In this document: one piece after another, positions 1 through 5,604 of the stretch
Position numbering within the stretch: the first letter of the stretch is position 1
How the letters are laid out: the number at the start of each line of letters is the position of its first letter
NCBI GenBank assembly: GCA_947626155.1
Contig: CANQRC010000044.1
Span: forward strand, 1 to 7,612
Source: an uncultured Clostridia bacterium
GTDB lineage: Bacteria; Bacillota; Clostridia; Christensenellales; UBA1242
Length of the DNA stretch: 7,612 bases
Reading direction: 5' to 3'
Made by a program: the position numbers and the translations under genes
Notes under the pieces: model-generated
What the model saw: only the letters and a program-made list of their open reading frames with translations
Told to the model about the DNA's origin: nothing
The model's database searches: none

Positions 1-333
1 CCCGTCCTTTACAGGCAGTTTAAACTCCCCGTCTTCGTCCAAAATGTCGCATGGTGCAATGTCCAAAAATCCGTGCTCCTTAATTGCCTGCCAATGGTCT
101 TTGGACTCGCATCTCCTTCCCGGATAAGCAGTGTTGCACTCCACAATTGTGCCGCCAATTTTAGAGACAAGTGGCGCAATGAGTTTTGGGTTTAAAAAGT
201 TGTGTCCGCCAGGCTCTCCCGTGGAAATTTTGACGCCGACTTTGCCTTTGAGTTCTCTGCCCAAAACTTCATAAATTTTGACCAAACTCTCAGCCGAAAT
301 GTCTTTGGTAAAATAAACTTTTGCTTTTTTCAT
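1..333 (-). CDS. DUF362 domain protein, N-terminal part (runs off the left edge)
   Basis: Only the first 111 codons are present; the open frame continues past base 1. It begins MKKAKVYFTKDISAESLVKI and contains the stretch KISTGEPGGHNFLNP (about residues 42-56) followed by GGTIVECNTAYPGRR. I recognise these as the N-terminal hallmarks of the DUF362 family, whose members often carry a C-terminal 4Fe-4S ferredoxin module. That part would lie outside the window, so iron-sulfur binding cannot be confirmed here. The molecular function of the family is poorly defined. The ATG at 333-331 is supported by GGGAGG on the minus strand at 343-338, four bases upstream. The gene is divergent from a flavodoxin, so both may have redox roles, which is inference from context. 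Family call is confident; function is not. Confidence 0.85.
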   Translation of the reverse strand, partial: MKKAKVYFTKDISAESLVKIYEVLGRELKGKVGVKISTGEPGGHNFLNPKLIAPLVSKIGGTIVECNTAYPGRRCESKDHWQAIKEHGFLDIAPCDILDEDGEFKLPVKDG

Positions 334-349
334 AAAACCTCCCACTTGA

Positions 350-358
350 ATTTTATCA
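350..358 (-). promoter_or_regulatory. Extended -10 promoter of the DUF362 gene
   Basis: On the minus strand the sequence reads TGATAAAAT, a TG extension plus a -10 hexamer TAAAAT (355-350). No good -35 hexamer sits 16-18 bases upstream, so the TG element would carry recognition. The expected transcription start (about 343) coincides with the Shine-Dalgarno sequence, giving a leader of about ten bases. The core TTGTGATANAATTC is shared with the promoters of the 5720 gene and the MATE gene. Confidence 0.55.
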
Positions 359-462
359 CAATTCGCCCCTCAAAACTAACAATTTTCTTCTTTTTCACAA
401 AATTTTTGTTGAAAAACAAAAACAGTTTGCCAGCAGTGAGCTTTGATGAAAAGTTTTTAAAA

Positions 463-494
463 TTGATACAACTTTTGTGAAAGTGTGTTATAAT
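463..494 (+). promoter_or_regulatory. Promoter of the flavodoxin gene
   Basis: A perfect -10 hexamer TATAAT (489-494) is preceded by TG and one base (TGTTATAAT), an extended -10 element. The best -35 candidate is TTGATA (463-468), but the 20-base spacer is too long for strong use, so the extended -10 probably dominates. The predicted start near 501 gives a leader of about 17 bases before the ATG at 518. Confidence 0.6.
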
Positions 495-517
495 AAAAAG
501 GTAAAAGGAGAGTGAAT

Positions 518-994
518 ATGAAAAAATTAGTTGCTTATTTTTCTGCCAGTGGCACAACAAAAAGAGTGGCAGAGCGCCTTTCAAAAGTGGCTGAGGCGGA
601 TTTGTTTGAAATTGTGCCAAAAGTGCCATACACAAACGCGGATTTGAATTGGATGGACAAAAAGAGCCGTTCAAGTTTAGAAATGGCGGACAAAAGTTCG
701 CGCCCAGAAATTGCGGCAAAAAGTTTGGACACGTCAAAATATGATGTCATCTTTTTGGGCTTTCCAATTTGGTGGTATGTTGCGCCAACAATAATAAACA
801 CCTTCCTTGAAAGTTATGACTTTTCAGGCAAGAAAATAATTTTGTTTGCCACTTCCGGCGGCAGCGGATTTGGTCAAACGGTGAAGTTTTTGCAGCCAAG
901 CGCCCCAAAAGCCGCAATCAAAGAGGGCAAACTTTTAAACGGCAATCCAACCGACGCCGCCCTTTCGGCATGGCTTAAAGATTTGAAGTTTTAA
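518..994 (+). CDS. Flavodoxin (Flavodoxin_4-like), 158 aa
   Basis: A single-domain FMN-binding flavodoxin-like protein, expected to act as a cytoplasmic electron carrier or small flavin reductase. The N-terminus MKKLVAYFSASGTTKRVAE shows the first beta strand followed by the phosphate-binding loop SASGTTKR (residues 9-16). A second flavin-contact loop is GFPIWWYVAP (81-90, with W85, W86 and Y87), and a third is ATSGGSGFGQ (111-120). The length matches the small flavodoxin families. I place the start at the ATG at 518, seven bases after AAGGAG (505-510); the in-frame GTG at 512 directly abuts that site and is not credible. It is divergent from the DUF362 gene and 62 bases upstream of the S51-like gene, with no clear terminator between, so it may share a transcript with the latter. 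The redox partner is unknown. Confidence 0.9.
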   Translation: MKKLVAYFSASGTTKRVAERLSKVAEADLFEIVPKVPYTNADLNWMDKKSRSSLEMADKSSRPEIAAKSLDTSKYDVIFLGFPIWWYVAPTIINTFLESYDFSGKKIILFATSGGSGFGQTVKFLQPSAPKAAIKEGKLLNGNPTDAALSAWLKDLKF

Positions 995-1056
995 AACAAA
1001 GAAGATATTCTTCTGCTTTGCAAAAGACGGGCGTTTGCACAAATTATGGAGGATAA

Positions 1057-1815
1057 ATGATAATTTTTTACACAAGTATGTTGGGCTGCCCAGAGAACAA
1101 CGGAAGCGAGGTTTTGCCAAAAGTTTTGGACAATGACAACGGGTTTGTTGATGTTTTGAAGAGCTATTTGCCAAAACAAAAAACGCTTATGTTTATAACC
1201 AACCGCTGGCAGCAGCAAACGCCAAAAGACCAGCCCGAAGACGAGGTTTTCAACGACTATCACTACACCAATAGCCAATATGCTGAGGCGGTTTTTGAAA
1301 GTTTTAGGATGTCGGGTTTTGGCTTTGACAAACTTATTGTGGTGGACTGTGATTATAAAGGCAATTTTCAAAAAGATTTGTCCGCTTCCCAACTTCTTTT
1401 CATTCAGGGCGGCCACACCCCAAGGGGTCTGAAGATTTTAAAAGATTTGCAGTTTGATAAACTCGCAAATGGCTTTAACGGCGTTGCAATTTTCACAGGC
1501 ACCTCCGCAAAACTTCCCGCAAGCAAAGTTTTGTCCACTCACCACGGCAGCAAGACAGACTATGAAATTGAGGACGGCTTGAATTTGAAAAATTATTCTG
1601 TTCGCCCACACTTCAACTACTACTTCAAATTGCATTTTGATAAGAAATTCCAAGTGCGCATTAAACTGTTAAAAGATTTTTCAAAACACATTGATGTTTA
1701 TGCCATAGGCTCAAATTCCTTCATTATTGACGACAACAGGCAAAAGCAAATTTTTGGAACTTGTTATCAATTTAAGAACAAAAAGATGAAAAAAATATGC
1801 AAAAATAACAAATAA
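1057..1815 (+). CDS. Peptidase S51 (dipeptidase E-like) family protein, 252 aa
   Basis: The protein resembles the S51 family (class I glutamine-amidotransferase-like fold), which includes PepE, an aspartyl dipeptidase, and cyanophycinase. Support comes from LFIQGGHTPRGLKIL (114-128), matching the oxyanion-loop region of the family, then GTSA (148-151) in the place of the nucleophile elbow, giving Ser150 as candidate nucleophile. The motif SVRPHF supplies His185, 35 residues later, close to the Ser-His spacing known for PepE (120 and 157). AIGSNSFIIDDN (216-227) matches the late core strand region. The elbow is followed by Lys rather than Gly, so activity and substrate are uncertain. The tail (240-252) is very lysine-rich. 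The start is fixed by GGAGG at 1048-1052, four bases before the ATG. It probably shares a transcript with the flavodoxin. Confidence 0.8.
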   Translation: MIIFYTSMLGCPENNGSEVLPKVLDNDNGFVDVLKSYLPKQKTLMFITNRWQQQTPKDQPEDEVFNDYHYTNSQYAEAVFESFRMSGFGFDKLIVVDCDYKGNFQKDLSASQLLFIQGGHTPRGLKILKDLQFDKLANGFNGVAIFTGTSAKLPASKVLSTHHGSKTDYEIEDGLNLKNYSVRPHFNYYFKLHFDKKFQVRIKLLKDFSKHIDVYAIGSNSFIIDDNRQKQIFGTCYQFKNKKMKKICKNNK

Positions 1816-1887
1816 TTGATTTTTTAACGTTTTTTTGTGATTTTTCATGATTTTTTGTGAATTTTTTCGTAATTTTTTAAAAATTTT
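1780..1887. other. Phased A/T-tracts: predicted intrinsically bent DNA
   Basis: A series of short homopolymers is spaced at the DNA helical repeat. A-tracts are at 1780-1784, 1789-1795 and 1801-1805. T-tracts are at 1820-1825, 1830-1836, 1841-1845, 1851-1856, 1862-1867, 1873-1878 and 1884-1887. Centre-to-centre steps are about 10, 11, 19.5 (two turns), 10.5, 10, 10.5, 11, 11 and 10 bases. Such phasing is the established cause of macroscopic DNA curvature. The first part overlaps the lysine codons ending the S51-like gene, so amino-acid use explains some of it; the T-tract part (1820-1887) is non-coding and ends just before the Shine-Dalgarno sequence of the HD gene. I see no hairpin that would make the T-runs terminators. 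Confidence 0.7.
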
Positions 1888-1897
1888 AGGAGAAGAC

Positions 1898-2569
1898 ATG
1901 ACAAATTTTGAAAAAATAGAAAAAGATAAAAACCTCATTGAACTTTACAAAAAAGTTCACGAATATGAGGTTGCACATGGTGGTCATGCTCACCACGACT
2001 ACAACCATGTTGTAAATGTTGCAAACTATTGCGAGGAAATTTTAAAGACTTTAAAATTTGATGATGAAATTGTTGAGGAAGCCAAAATTGCGGCGCTTTT
2101 GCATGACACCGGCGCTTTGCAGGGCAAGGAAAATCACGCGCAGAGAAGTTTTGAGTTTGCAAAAAAATATTTGGCTGAAAACAATATTCACCTAAAACAT
2201 GAAGACCTTGTGCTGGAAGCCATAAAAAATCACAGCGACGGCTTTGATACGGACAACATAATTCAGCTTGTGCTGATTTTGGCGGATAAAATTGACATAA
2301 AAAAGTCGCGCGTCAGTGATTTTGGAAAACAAGTGGAAGGCATGAGGCAGTGCCAATACATAGAAAACATTCAGTTTAAGATTGAAAATGGCCGCTTCAA
2401 AATAAATTTTGTGTGCGACAAAAAAATGGATTTGGAGGAACTGAACAACTATTATTTCACGAAAAAAGTTTTCAAAGCAATCCAAGCATTCTCTAAAAAA
2501 CTCTCCCTAACCCCAGAAGTGTGCGTCAACAACGCCCCTTGGAAAGAATTTTACAATCCAATTGGCTAA
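1898..2569 (+). CDS. HD-domain metal-dependent phosphohydrolase, 223 aa
   Basis: The sequence follows the HD superfamily signature: a first histidine in HHDYNHVVNVA (His37 of DYNH), the HD doublet in ALLHDTGAL (His69-Asp70), further histidines in KENHAQRS (His80) and IKNHSDG (His112), and a closing aspartate in LILADKIDIKKSR (Asp130). These would bind one or two metal ions in an all-helical domain covering about residues 15-150. Family members hydrolyse phosphate esters of nucleotides or signalling nucleotides; the substrate cannot be read from this sequence. The remaining 70 residues, including FKIENGRFKINFVCDK, look like a small beta-rich C-terminal region. AGGAG at 1888-1892 selects the ATG at 1898; the longer frame from 1847 would run through the T-tract region and has no ribosome binding site. 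The predicted DNA bend lies immediately upstream. Confidence 0.88.
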   Translation: MTNFEKIEKDKNLIELYKKVHEYEVAHGGHAHHDYNHVVNVANYCEEILKTLKFDDEIVEEAKIAALLHDTGALQGKENHAQRSFEFAKKYLAENNIHLKHEDLVLEAIKNHSDGFDTDNIIQLVLILADKIDIKKSRVSDFGKQVEGMRQCQYIENIQFKIENGRFKINFVCDKKMDLEELNNYYFTKKVFKAIQAFSKKLSLTPEVCVNNAPWKEFYNPIG

Positions 2570-2588
2570 AAATGTTAAGAGGTGGAAC

Positions 2589-2765
2589 ATGACAGAGCAA
2601 GATTATATAAATGTTTGCGAAAAATATTTGGAAGAGCCTGTGAAATCTAAAATGATTGAGCAGATAAACCTCTTTTTTGATTTGACAAACAAAAATTTGA
2701 AAAATGAAAATTATGAAGTTGGCGAAAAAAATGATACATTTGCAATCTTGACGGAAAAATTATAG
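2589..2765 (+). CDS. Short hypothetical ORF, 58 aa; possible N-terminal gene remnant
   Basis: The protein begins MTEQDYINVCEKYLEEPVKS and ends NYEVGEKNDTFAILTEKL. It is hydrophilic, helical in its first half, with no signal peptide or membrane segment, and I do not recognise it. The ATG at 2589 follows the purine-rich AAGAGGTGG (2577-2585) and starts 19 bases after the HD gene stop, so the two are probably cotranscribed; a TTG at 2562 in the same frame overlaps the HD gene and is a poorer start. The abrupt end suggests it could be the beginning of a longer protein cut by mutation: right beside the stop, another frame (2735-2776) reads a protein-like segment, YICNLDGKIIVGNK, before its own stop. 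No single indel in the A-run at 2724-2731 joins the two cleanly. It may be a real small protein or a decayed gene. Confidence 0.45.
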   Translation: MTEQDYINVCEKYLEEPVKSKMIEQINLFFDLTNKNLKNENYEVGEKNDTFAILTEKL

Positions 2766-2798
2766 TTGGCAACAAGTAGGGCTAAATCCTGAAAATGC

Positions 2799-2827
2799 TT
2801 GACATAATAATTTAAACATGATATAAA
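2799..2827 (+). promoter_or_regulatory. Strong promoter of the 2862 gene
   Basis: A consensus -35 TTGACA (2799-2804), a 17-base spacer and TATAAA (2822-2827) preceded by TGA form a near-ideal extended primary-sigma promoter. The predicted start near 2834 gives a leader of about 28 bases before the ATG at 2862. The -35 is embedded in AAAATGCTTGACA (2792-2804), which recurs exactly at the 4274 gene promoter. Confidence 0.8.
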
Positions 2828-2861
2828 TAAAACGAAAAATGTAAACAAAAAGGAGTATTTT

Positions 2862-3443
2862 ATGAATGCATATCAATCACTAAGCGAAACTTTTGAAAGA
2901 ACACTTTTGGAGGACAAAGATTACACCTCCTGCACCGAAGACTTGAAAAAATGTGACCAATATTATAAGAGTTTTTGTGAAACTTTTCCAACTATAAGTG
3001 GTCAGGTTAATTCCCTTGAGGATGTGCGCTCTCGCTATGGCGGATTTTTGCAAATGCTGGACGAAATTGACGACACCATCTATTATTTGAAACTGCAAAA
3101 CACATATCTCCACCCAGAAGTAGTTGCCAACCTAGAATACAATAATGAGCTAAAACAAGAACTGACTAAATTTGCTGCGTCAGAAGAGTTTTCGTCGCGC
3201 AAGGTTCGAGATTTTGCTGACCTTGCAAAAATTTCGCAGGAAGAAAAAGAAATTATTGAAGCAGAAATTCTTCGTGATGTTATCAAAGAAAATCCAAAAG
3301 AAGTCAAGGAAATTGAAACAAATTTAAAAAATAGCGTAAAGGTTGAAGATAAAGGAAAGTATGGCGAATTGTTTGAAAGAACAATCAATCAAAGACGAGA
3401 ACGCAACCTTAAAAGAGAAACAATTAGAGAAAAGACTGTTTAA
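2862..3443 (+). CDS. Hypothetical helical protein, 193 aa
   Basis: I do not recognise this protein. It starts MNAYQSLSETFERTLLEDKD, has no signal peptide, no membrane segment and no obvious catalytic motif, and is highly charged. Composition predicts mostly alpha helix: residues 50-120 contain hydrophobic spacing consistent with packed helices, and residues 125-190 are rich in Glu and Lys, with coiled-coil-like stretches (QEEKEIIEAEILRDVI, KEVKEIETNLK). The C-terminus is strongly basic (INQRRERNLKRETIREK), which could contact nucleic acid or a partner; that is speculative. FERT occurs near both ends (11-14 and 171-174), too short to prove duplication. AAGGAG at 2850-2855, six bases before the ATG, fixes the start. 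It is a single-gene unit with its own strong promoter and a terminator hairpin behind it. Its promoter shares a 13-base box with the 4274 gene, suggesting joint control. Confidence 0.75.
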   Translation: MNAYQSLSETFERTLLEDKDYTSCTEDLKKCDQYYKSFCETFPTISGQVNSLEDVRSRYGGFLQMLDEIDDTIYYLKLQNTYLHPEVVANLEYNNELKQELTKFAASEEFSSRKVRDFADLAKISQEEKEIIEAEILRDVIKENPKEVKEIETNLKNSVKVEDKGKYGELFERTINQRRERNLKRETIREKTV

Positions 3444-3474
3444 GTCTGCCCTTAAATTTATAAAAAGAATCACC

Positions 3475-3505
3475 TGCCAAGCAATTTGCTTGGCAAAATT
3501 ATTTT
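3475..3505. terminator. Hairpin between convergent genes (probable bidirectional terminator)
   Basis: TGCCAAGCA, loop ATT, TGCTTGGCA form a perfect nine-pair stem at 3475-3495. On the plus strand it is followed by the AT-rich AAAATTATTTT, and on the minus strand by a less immediate T-rich stretch (CTTTTT, 3468-3463). It lies between the stops of the 2862 gene and the minus-strand HAD gene, the expected place for a shared terminator. The U-tracts are imperfect, so efficiency may be moderate. Confidence 0.7.
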
Positions 3506-4056
3506 GATTTGCCGTTTGAAAGTTGGCATTTTTTATCTACAATATGCCTAATTTCTTGCCAAGAATGTGCCACGGTAATTTGGTTTTTATTTAAAACCTC
3601 TAGTTCTTCTTTCTCAAAATCTTTTTTGTTGGGCGCAAAAAGAATGCAAAAAACCTGGTGGTCTGCCGCATCCAGCATGCCTTCCAAGCAATCGTCAATC
3701 AATATGCAATCATGCGGCTGGACTTCTCTGTTAAGACATTGACCAAACACATGCTTTATTGCATCATATTTGTTTGTACAACTAGGTACAACCCCAGAAA
3801 TCAAGGATTCTTTTCCATTAAAAAAGCCATCCTTTCTCAATCTTAGTTTTGTCACCGAAAGTTCTTCCTCGCAAATAGACCCTCTGGCCGTAGCACCAAA
3901 ACATGTGTGCCCATTTTTGCAAATCTCTTCAACAACTTCTTTTGCATTATCAAAAAGTGGGGCGTTCAAATATGAGAGAAGTAATTGTCCCACATTTGTG
4001 CACTTGTCAGCTTTTGTGTCATACAATGTGTTATCAAAATCAATAAAAATTTTCAT
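3499..4056 (-). CDS. HAD-superfamily hydrolase, 185 aa
   Basis: All four HAD motifs are visible. Motif I is DFDNTLYD, with Asp6 as nucleophile, Asp8 as general acid/base and Thr10. Motif II is Thr56 in FGATARG. Motif III is Lys96 in NKYDAIKHVFG. Motif IV is ILIDDCLEGMLDA, with Asp121 and Asp122 for magnesium. This predicts a cytoplasmic Mg-dependent phosphatase, perhaps on a nucleotide or small phosphorylated metabolite; the cap between motifs I and II is small, and the substrate is unknown. The protein is unusually cysteine-rich for its size. Its start has a strong GGAGG (4067-4063), six bases upstream of the ATG at 4056-4054. It is convergent with the 2862 gene and divergent from the 4274 gene, and its promoter is the closest to consensus in the window. 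The stop codon lies four bases from the shared terminator stem. Confidence 0.85.
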   Translation of the reverse strand: MKIFIDFDNTLYDTKADKCTNVGQLLLSYLNAPLFDNAKEVVEEICKNGHTCFGATARGSICEEELSVTKLRLRKDGFFNGKESLISGVVPSCTNKYDAIKHVFGQCLNREVQPHDCILIDDCLEGMLDAADHQVFCILFAPNKKDFEKEELEVLNKNQITVAHSWQEIRHIVDKKCQLSNGKSK

Positions 4057-4069
4057 AACTCCCCTCCGC

Positions 4070-4088
4070 TAAAAATCCCTCATTTTTA
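4070..4088. repeat. Perfect 7-bp inverted repeat in the HAD leader
   Basis: TAAAAAT (4070-4076) and ATTTTTA (4082-4088) flank the loop CCCTC. In the HAD mRNA this forms a weak AU hairpin with the loop GAGGG, a Shine-Dalgarno-like sequence, placed just before the true GGAGG site. It may be a decoy or spacing element, or chance in AT-rich DNA. Confidence 0.35.
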
Positions 4089-4109
4089 TGCAGCAAACTG
4101 ATTTTCATC

Positions 4110-4138
4110 ATTATATCAAGCAGTTGAGATTTTGTCAA
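4110..4138 (-). promoter_or_regulatory. Consensus promoter of the HAD gene
   Basis: Read on the minus strand: TTGACA (4138-4133), a 17-base spacer, then TATAAT (4115-4110), with TGA directly before the -10. Both hexamers match the primary-sigma consensus exactly and the -10 is extended. The start is expected near 4103, leaving a leader of about 47 bases. The -35 is part of AAAAGGGTATTGAC (4147-4134), which recurs with one change at the promoter of the 5720 gene. Confidence 0.85.
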
Positions 4139-4229
4139 TACCCTTTTCCAGCAATTGTGTTGGTTTATTTTTTGACAATCATTATCTTCGCCCTTAAACA
4201 GTTCAAAAAGCCAAAATTTAAAAAAATGC

Positions 4230-4257
4230 TTGACAAATCCCCCCCCCATGTTATCAT
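4230..4257 (+). promoter_or_regulatory. Promoter of the 4274 gene, with a C9 tract in the spacer
   Basis: TTGACA (4230-4235), a 16-base spacer and TATCAT (4252-4257), preceded by TGT, form an extended -10 promoter. The spacer contains nine consecutive C residues (4239-4247), striking in AT-rich DNA. One extra C would give the optimal 17-base spacer. The predicted start near 4264 falls on the GGAGG itself, so the leader would be only about ten bases. The AAAATGCTTGACA box (4223-4235) matches the 2862 gene promoter exactly. Confidence 0.7.
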
Positions 4258-4273
4258 AAGCTCGGAGGGAAAT

Positions 4274-5386
4274 ATGGCGAAAAGAATAAATCAAAGAAAA
4301 TTAAAGAGAATTGCAAAAGATTTTGTGTATGACGGAAAACCAGTGGCGTGGATTCCATACAAAATTGGGCGAAATAAGTGGACCTATGTAAACATAAATG
4401 GCTACCTTTTAGACCGAGAGTTTAAGTCGGTTTCAATGCCAATTGAAAACAATGCTGCAGAAGTTGTCACAAAAGAGGGCAAAAAGGCGGTGCTGACATT
4501 TTCTCATGGGCTGAAAGATGCTGAAGCAGGCTTGCCACACACCGCAGTTGTTGGCGTTGGCTGCAAAAGCTTCAGGGCCCTTACTCGTGGCGACATAATT
4601 GTTTCATACTCGGAAGGAGAAGAATATTTAATTTCGCAGAAGGAGATTATTGAAAACGGCTCAGAAGCGAAATTGGGTGAGGCTTGTAAGCACGTTTACA
4701 CTTCTAGGGAACTTGGAATTACAGGCTTTATTGAAGACCCTGTTATGAAAAGTTTTATTGACACGGATGGGCAAGAAAAGTTTAAGTTTATTGGAGATCG
4801 CGCATCAAAAAGAACTTTCACAAAAGTTGGAAGGTTTGTTGGAATGGATCCAAAGTGTGCAGTTGCTGAATATGTGGATGAAAACGGGCAAACAAAAACC
4901 ACATATGTGGACGCTCATGGAAACACCCCATCTTTCCAAAAGCATGCTGTATATGTTTTGCAGGGCGAACTAGACGAAATTGAGGATATGGAAGAGGGCG
5001 CCGCACAGGTTTACAAGGATGGCAAGAGATATGTGCTGACAACAAATGGTGATCTTTATGAAAATGTGAATGTGAACGGCGTAAGAAAACTTCTAAAAGA
5101 CCCTTCATCCTTTTTGGAAATTCCAACAAGAGATTTTATGGATGAAGCAAAAATCAGGGAATATTTGCACGTTGTGAAAGATGTTTTGAAACGTGACCTG
5201 GAAATAAGGGAAGATATGAGCTCTGTTAGCGATGAATATGTAAAATATATCAAAGACCTTTCCCAATCAATTGACAAAAAATGCCAAGACGAAAAGAGAA
5301 ATGTTGCTGAAATTTACAGAGATGACGCAAAAACCCAGCAGAAGGCTAACGAAGCAAAAAATATAATTGATAAAATTGGTCAGTAG
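4274..5386 (+). CDS. Degenerate WG-repeat-like protein with helical tail, 370 aa
   Basis: I do not recognise a named family with certainty. After a basic start (MAKRINQRKLKRIAK), residues 20-265 hold recurring beta-hairpin units resembling divergent WG/KWG repeats. Examples begin at AWIPYKIGRNKWTYVNINGY (25-44), AEVVTKEGKKAVLTFSHG (62-79), AEYVDENGQTKTTYVDAHGN (198-217) and AQVYKDGKRYVLTTNGDLY (244-262), each with a charged turn, G-K/Q, an aromatic and an N/H-G turn. Residues 285-370 are helical and charged, probably a coiled coil. No signal peptide is present, so it is probably cytoplasmic and may be a binding scaffold; that is inference. The ATG at 4274 follows GGAGG (4264-4268) by five bases. 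The frame is open back to 4088 and would add a hydrophobic helix, but that start lacks a ribosome binding site and overlaps two promoters. The gene ends in TAG overlapping the AGGAGG of the next ORF. Confidence 0.75.
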   Translation: MAKRINQRKLKRIAKDFVYDGKPVAWIPYKIGRNKWTYVNINGYLLDREFKSVSMPIENNAAEVVTKEGKKAVLTFSHGLKDAEAGLPHTAVVGVGCKSFRALTRGDIIVSYSEGEEYLISQKEIIENGSEAKLGEACKHVYTSRELGITGFIEDPVMKSFIDTDGQEKFKFIGDRASKRTFTKVGRFVGMDPKCAVAEYVDENGQTKTTYVDAHGNTPSFQKHAVYVLQGELDEIEDMEEGAAQVYKDGKRYVLTTNGDLYENVNVNGVRKLLKDPSSFLEIPTRDFMDEAKIREYLHVVKDVLKRDLEIREDMSSVSDEYVKYIKDLSQSIDKKCQDEKRNVAEIYRDDAKTQQKANEAKNIIDKIGQ

Positions 5387-5395
5387 GAGGAAAAA

Positions 5396-5473
5396 ATGAC
5401 AAAAAAAGAAGTTTGTGATTTGATTGATAAATTGTTTGATGACATTTTTGAAAAGTTTAAAACCGGCAATTGA
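5396..5473 (+). CDS. 25-residue microprotein with amphipathic helix
   Basis: A full consensus AGGAGG (5385-5390) lies five bases before an ATG and overlaps the TAG stop of the 4274 gene, a layout typical of translational coupling. The product starts MTKKEVCDLIDKLF and ends EKFKTGN. Hydrophobic residues at V6, L9, I10, L13, F14, I17, F18 and F21 follow an i, i+3/4 pattern, giving one sharp hydrophobic face against an acidic/basic face. This fits a membrane-surface helix, a coiled-coil partner, or a small regulator binding the preceding protein. I do not recognise it. The alternative is that it is the start of a longer, mutated gene; the downstream in-frame sequence is open for about 21 codons only and does not look protein-like. 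A hairpin overlaps its stop and a terminator follows, so it is the last gene of the unit. Confidence 0.6.
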   Translation: MTKKEVCDLIDKLFDDIFEKFKTGN

Positions 5474-5487
5474 TACACTCAATTGTC
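5465..5487 (+). repeat. Hairpin at the end of the microprotein ORF
   Basis: GGCAATTGA, loop TACAC, TCAATTGTC form a nine-pair stem with one G-U pair. The stop codon TGA (5471-5473) lies in the left arm. No T-run follows, so it is not an intrinsic terminator; it may protect the 3' end of the message or slow termination at the stop codon. Confidence 0.4.
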
Positions 5488-5574
5488 CCCTGCCAACCAC
5501 GAAAAACCCAGAAACATTGTGGCAATTTTTTAAAGTCTGCAGCGGAATTTATCATTTTTATGGCATTACTGACG

Positions 5575-5604
5575 CAAGGCGGCACTTTGTCGCCTTGTTT
5601 TTTT
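5575..5604 (+). terminator. Rho-independent terminator
   Basis: CAAGGCG pairs with CGCCTTG, the stem extends inward by G-T, C-G and A-T, and the loop is CTT (stem 5575-5597). Seven T residues follow (5598-5604). This is a textbook intrinsic terminator closing the 4274-5473 unit. The 5474-5574 stretch before it holds no convincing gene; it would be a roughly 100-base 3' untranslated region. Confidence 0.9.

Noticed and set aside
512..517. GTG start at 512 for the flavodoxin.
   Set aside because: It directly abuts the AAGGAG site; the ATG at 518 has correct spacing and gives the normal flavodoxin N-terminus.
330..737. 135-codon minus-strand ORF across the divergent intergenic region and the flavodoxin.
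   Set aside because: It lies antisense to clear coding sequence, has low-complexity Phe/Leu/Lys-rich translation and no ribosome binding site.
1001..1013. GAAGA-TAT-TCTTC hairpin between the flavodoxin and S51-like genes.
   Set aside because: The stem is short and no T-run follows, so it is not a convincing terminator; the genes may be cotranscribed.
1816..1887. T-runs after the S51-like gene as a terminator.
   Set aside because: No GC-containing hairpin precedes any of the runs; the regular spacing is better explained as phased tracts.
4172..4200. TTGACA at 4172-4177 as another plus-strand promoter.
   Set aside because: At 16-17 bases downstream there is only TTAAAC/TAAACA, a poor -10 without a TG extension.
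4088..4273. Upstream in-frame start (ATG at 4088) giving the WG-repeat-like protein a 62-residue extension with a hydrophobic helix.
   Set aside because: It has no ribosome binding site, overlaps the consensus HAD promoter and the 4274 promoter, while the ATG at 4274 has GGAGG at ideal distance. It is kept only as an alternative in the C9 finding.
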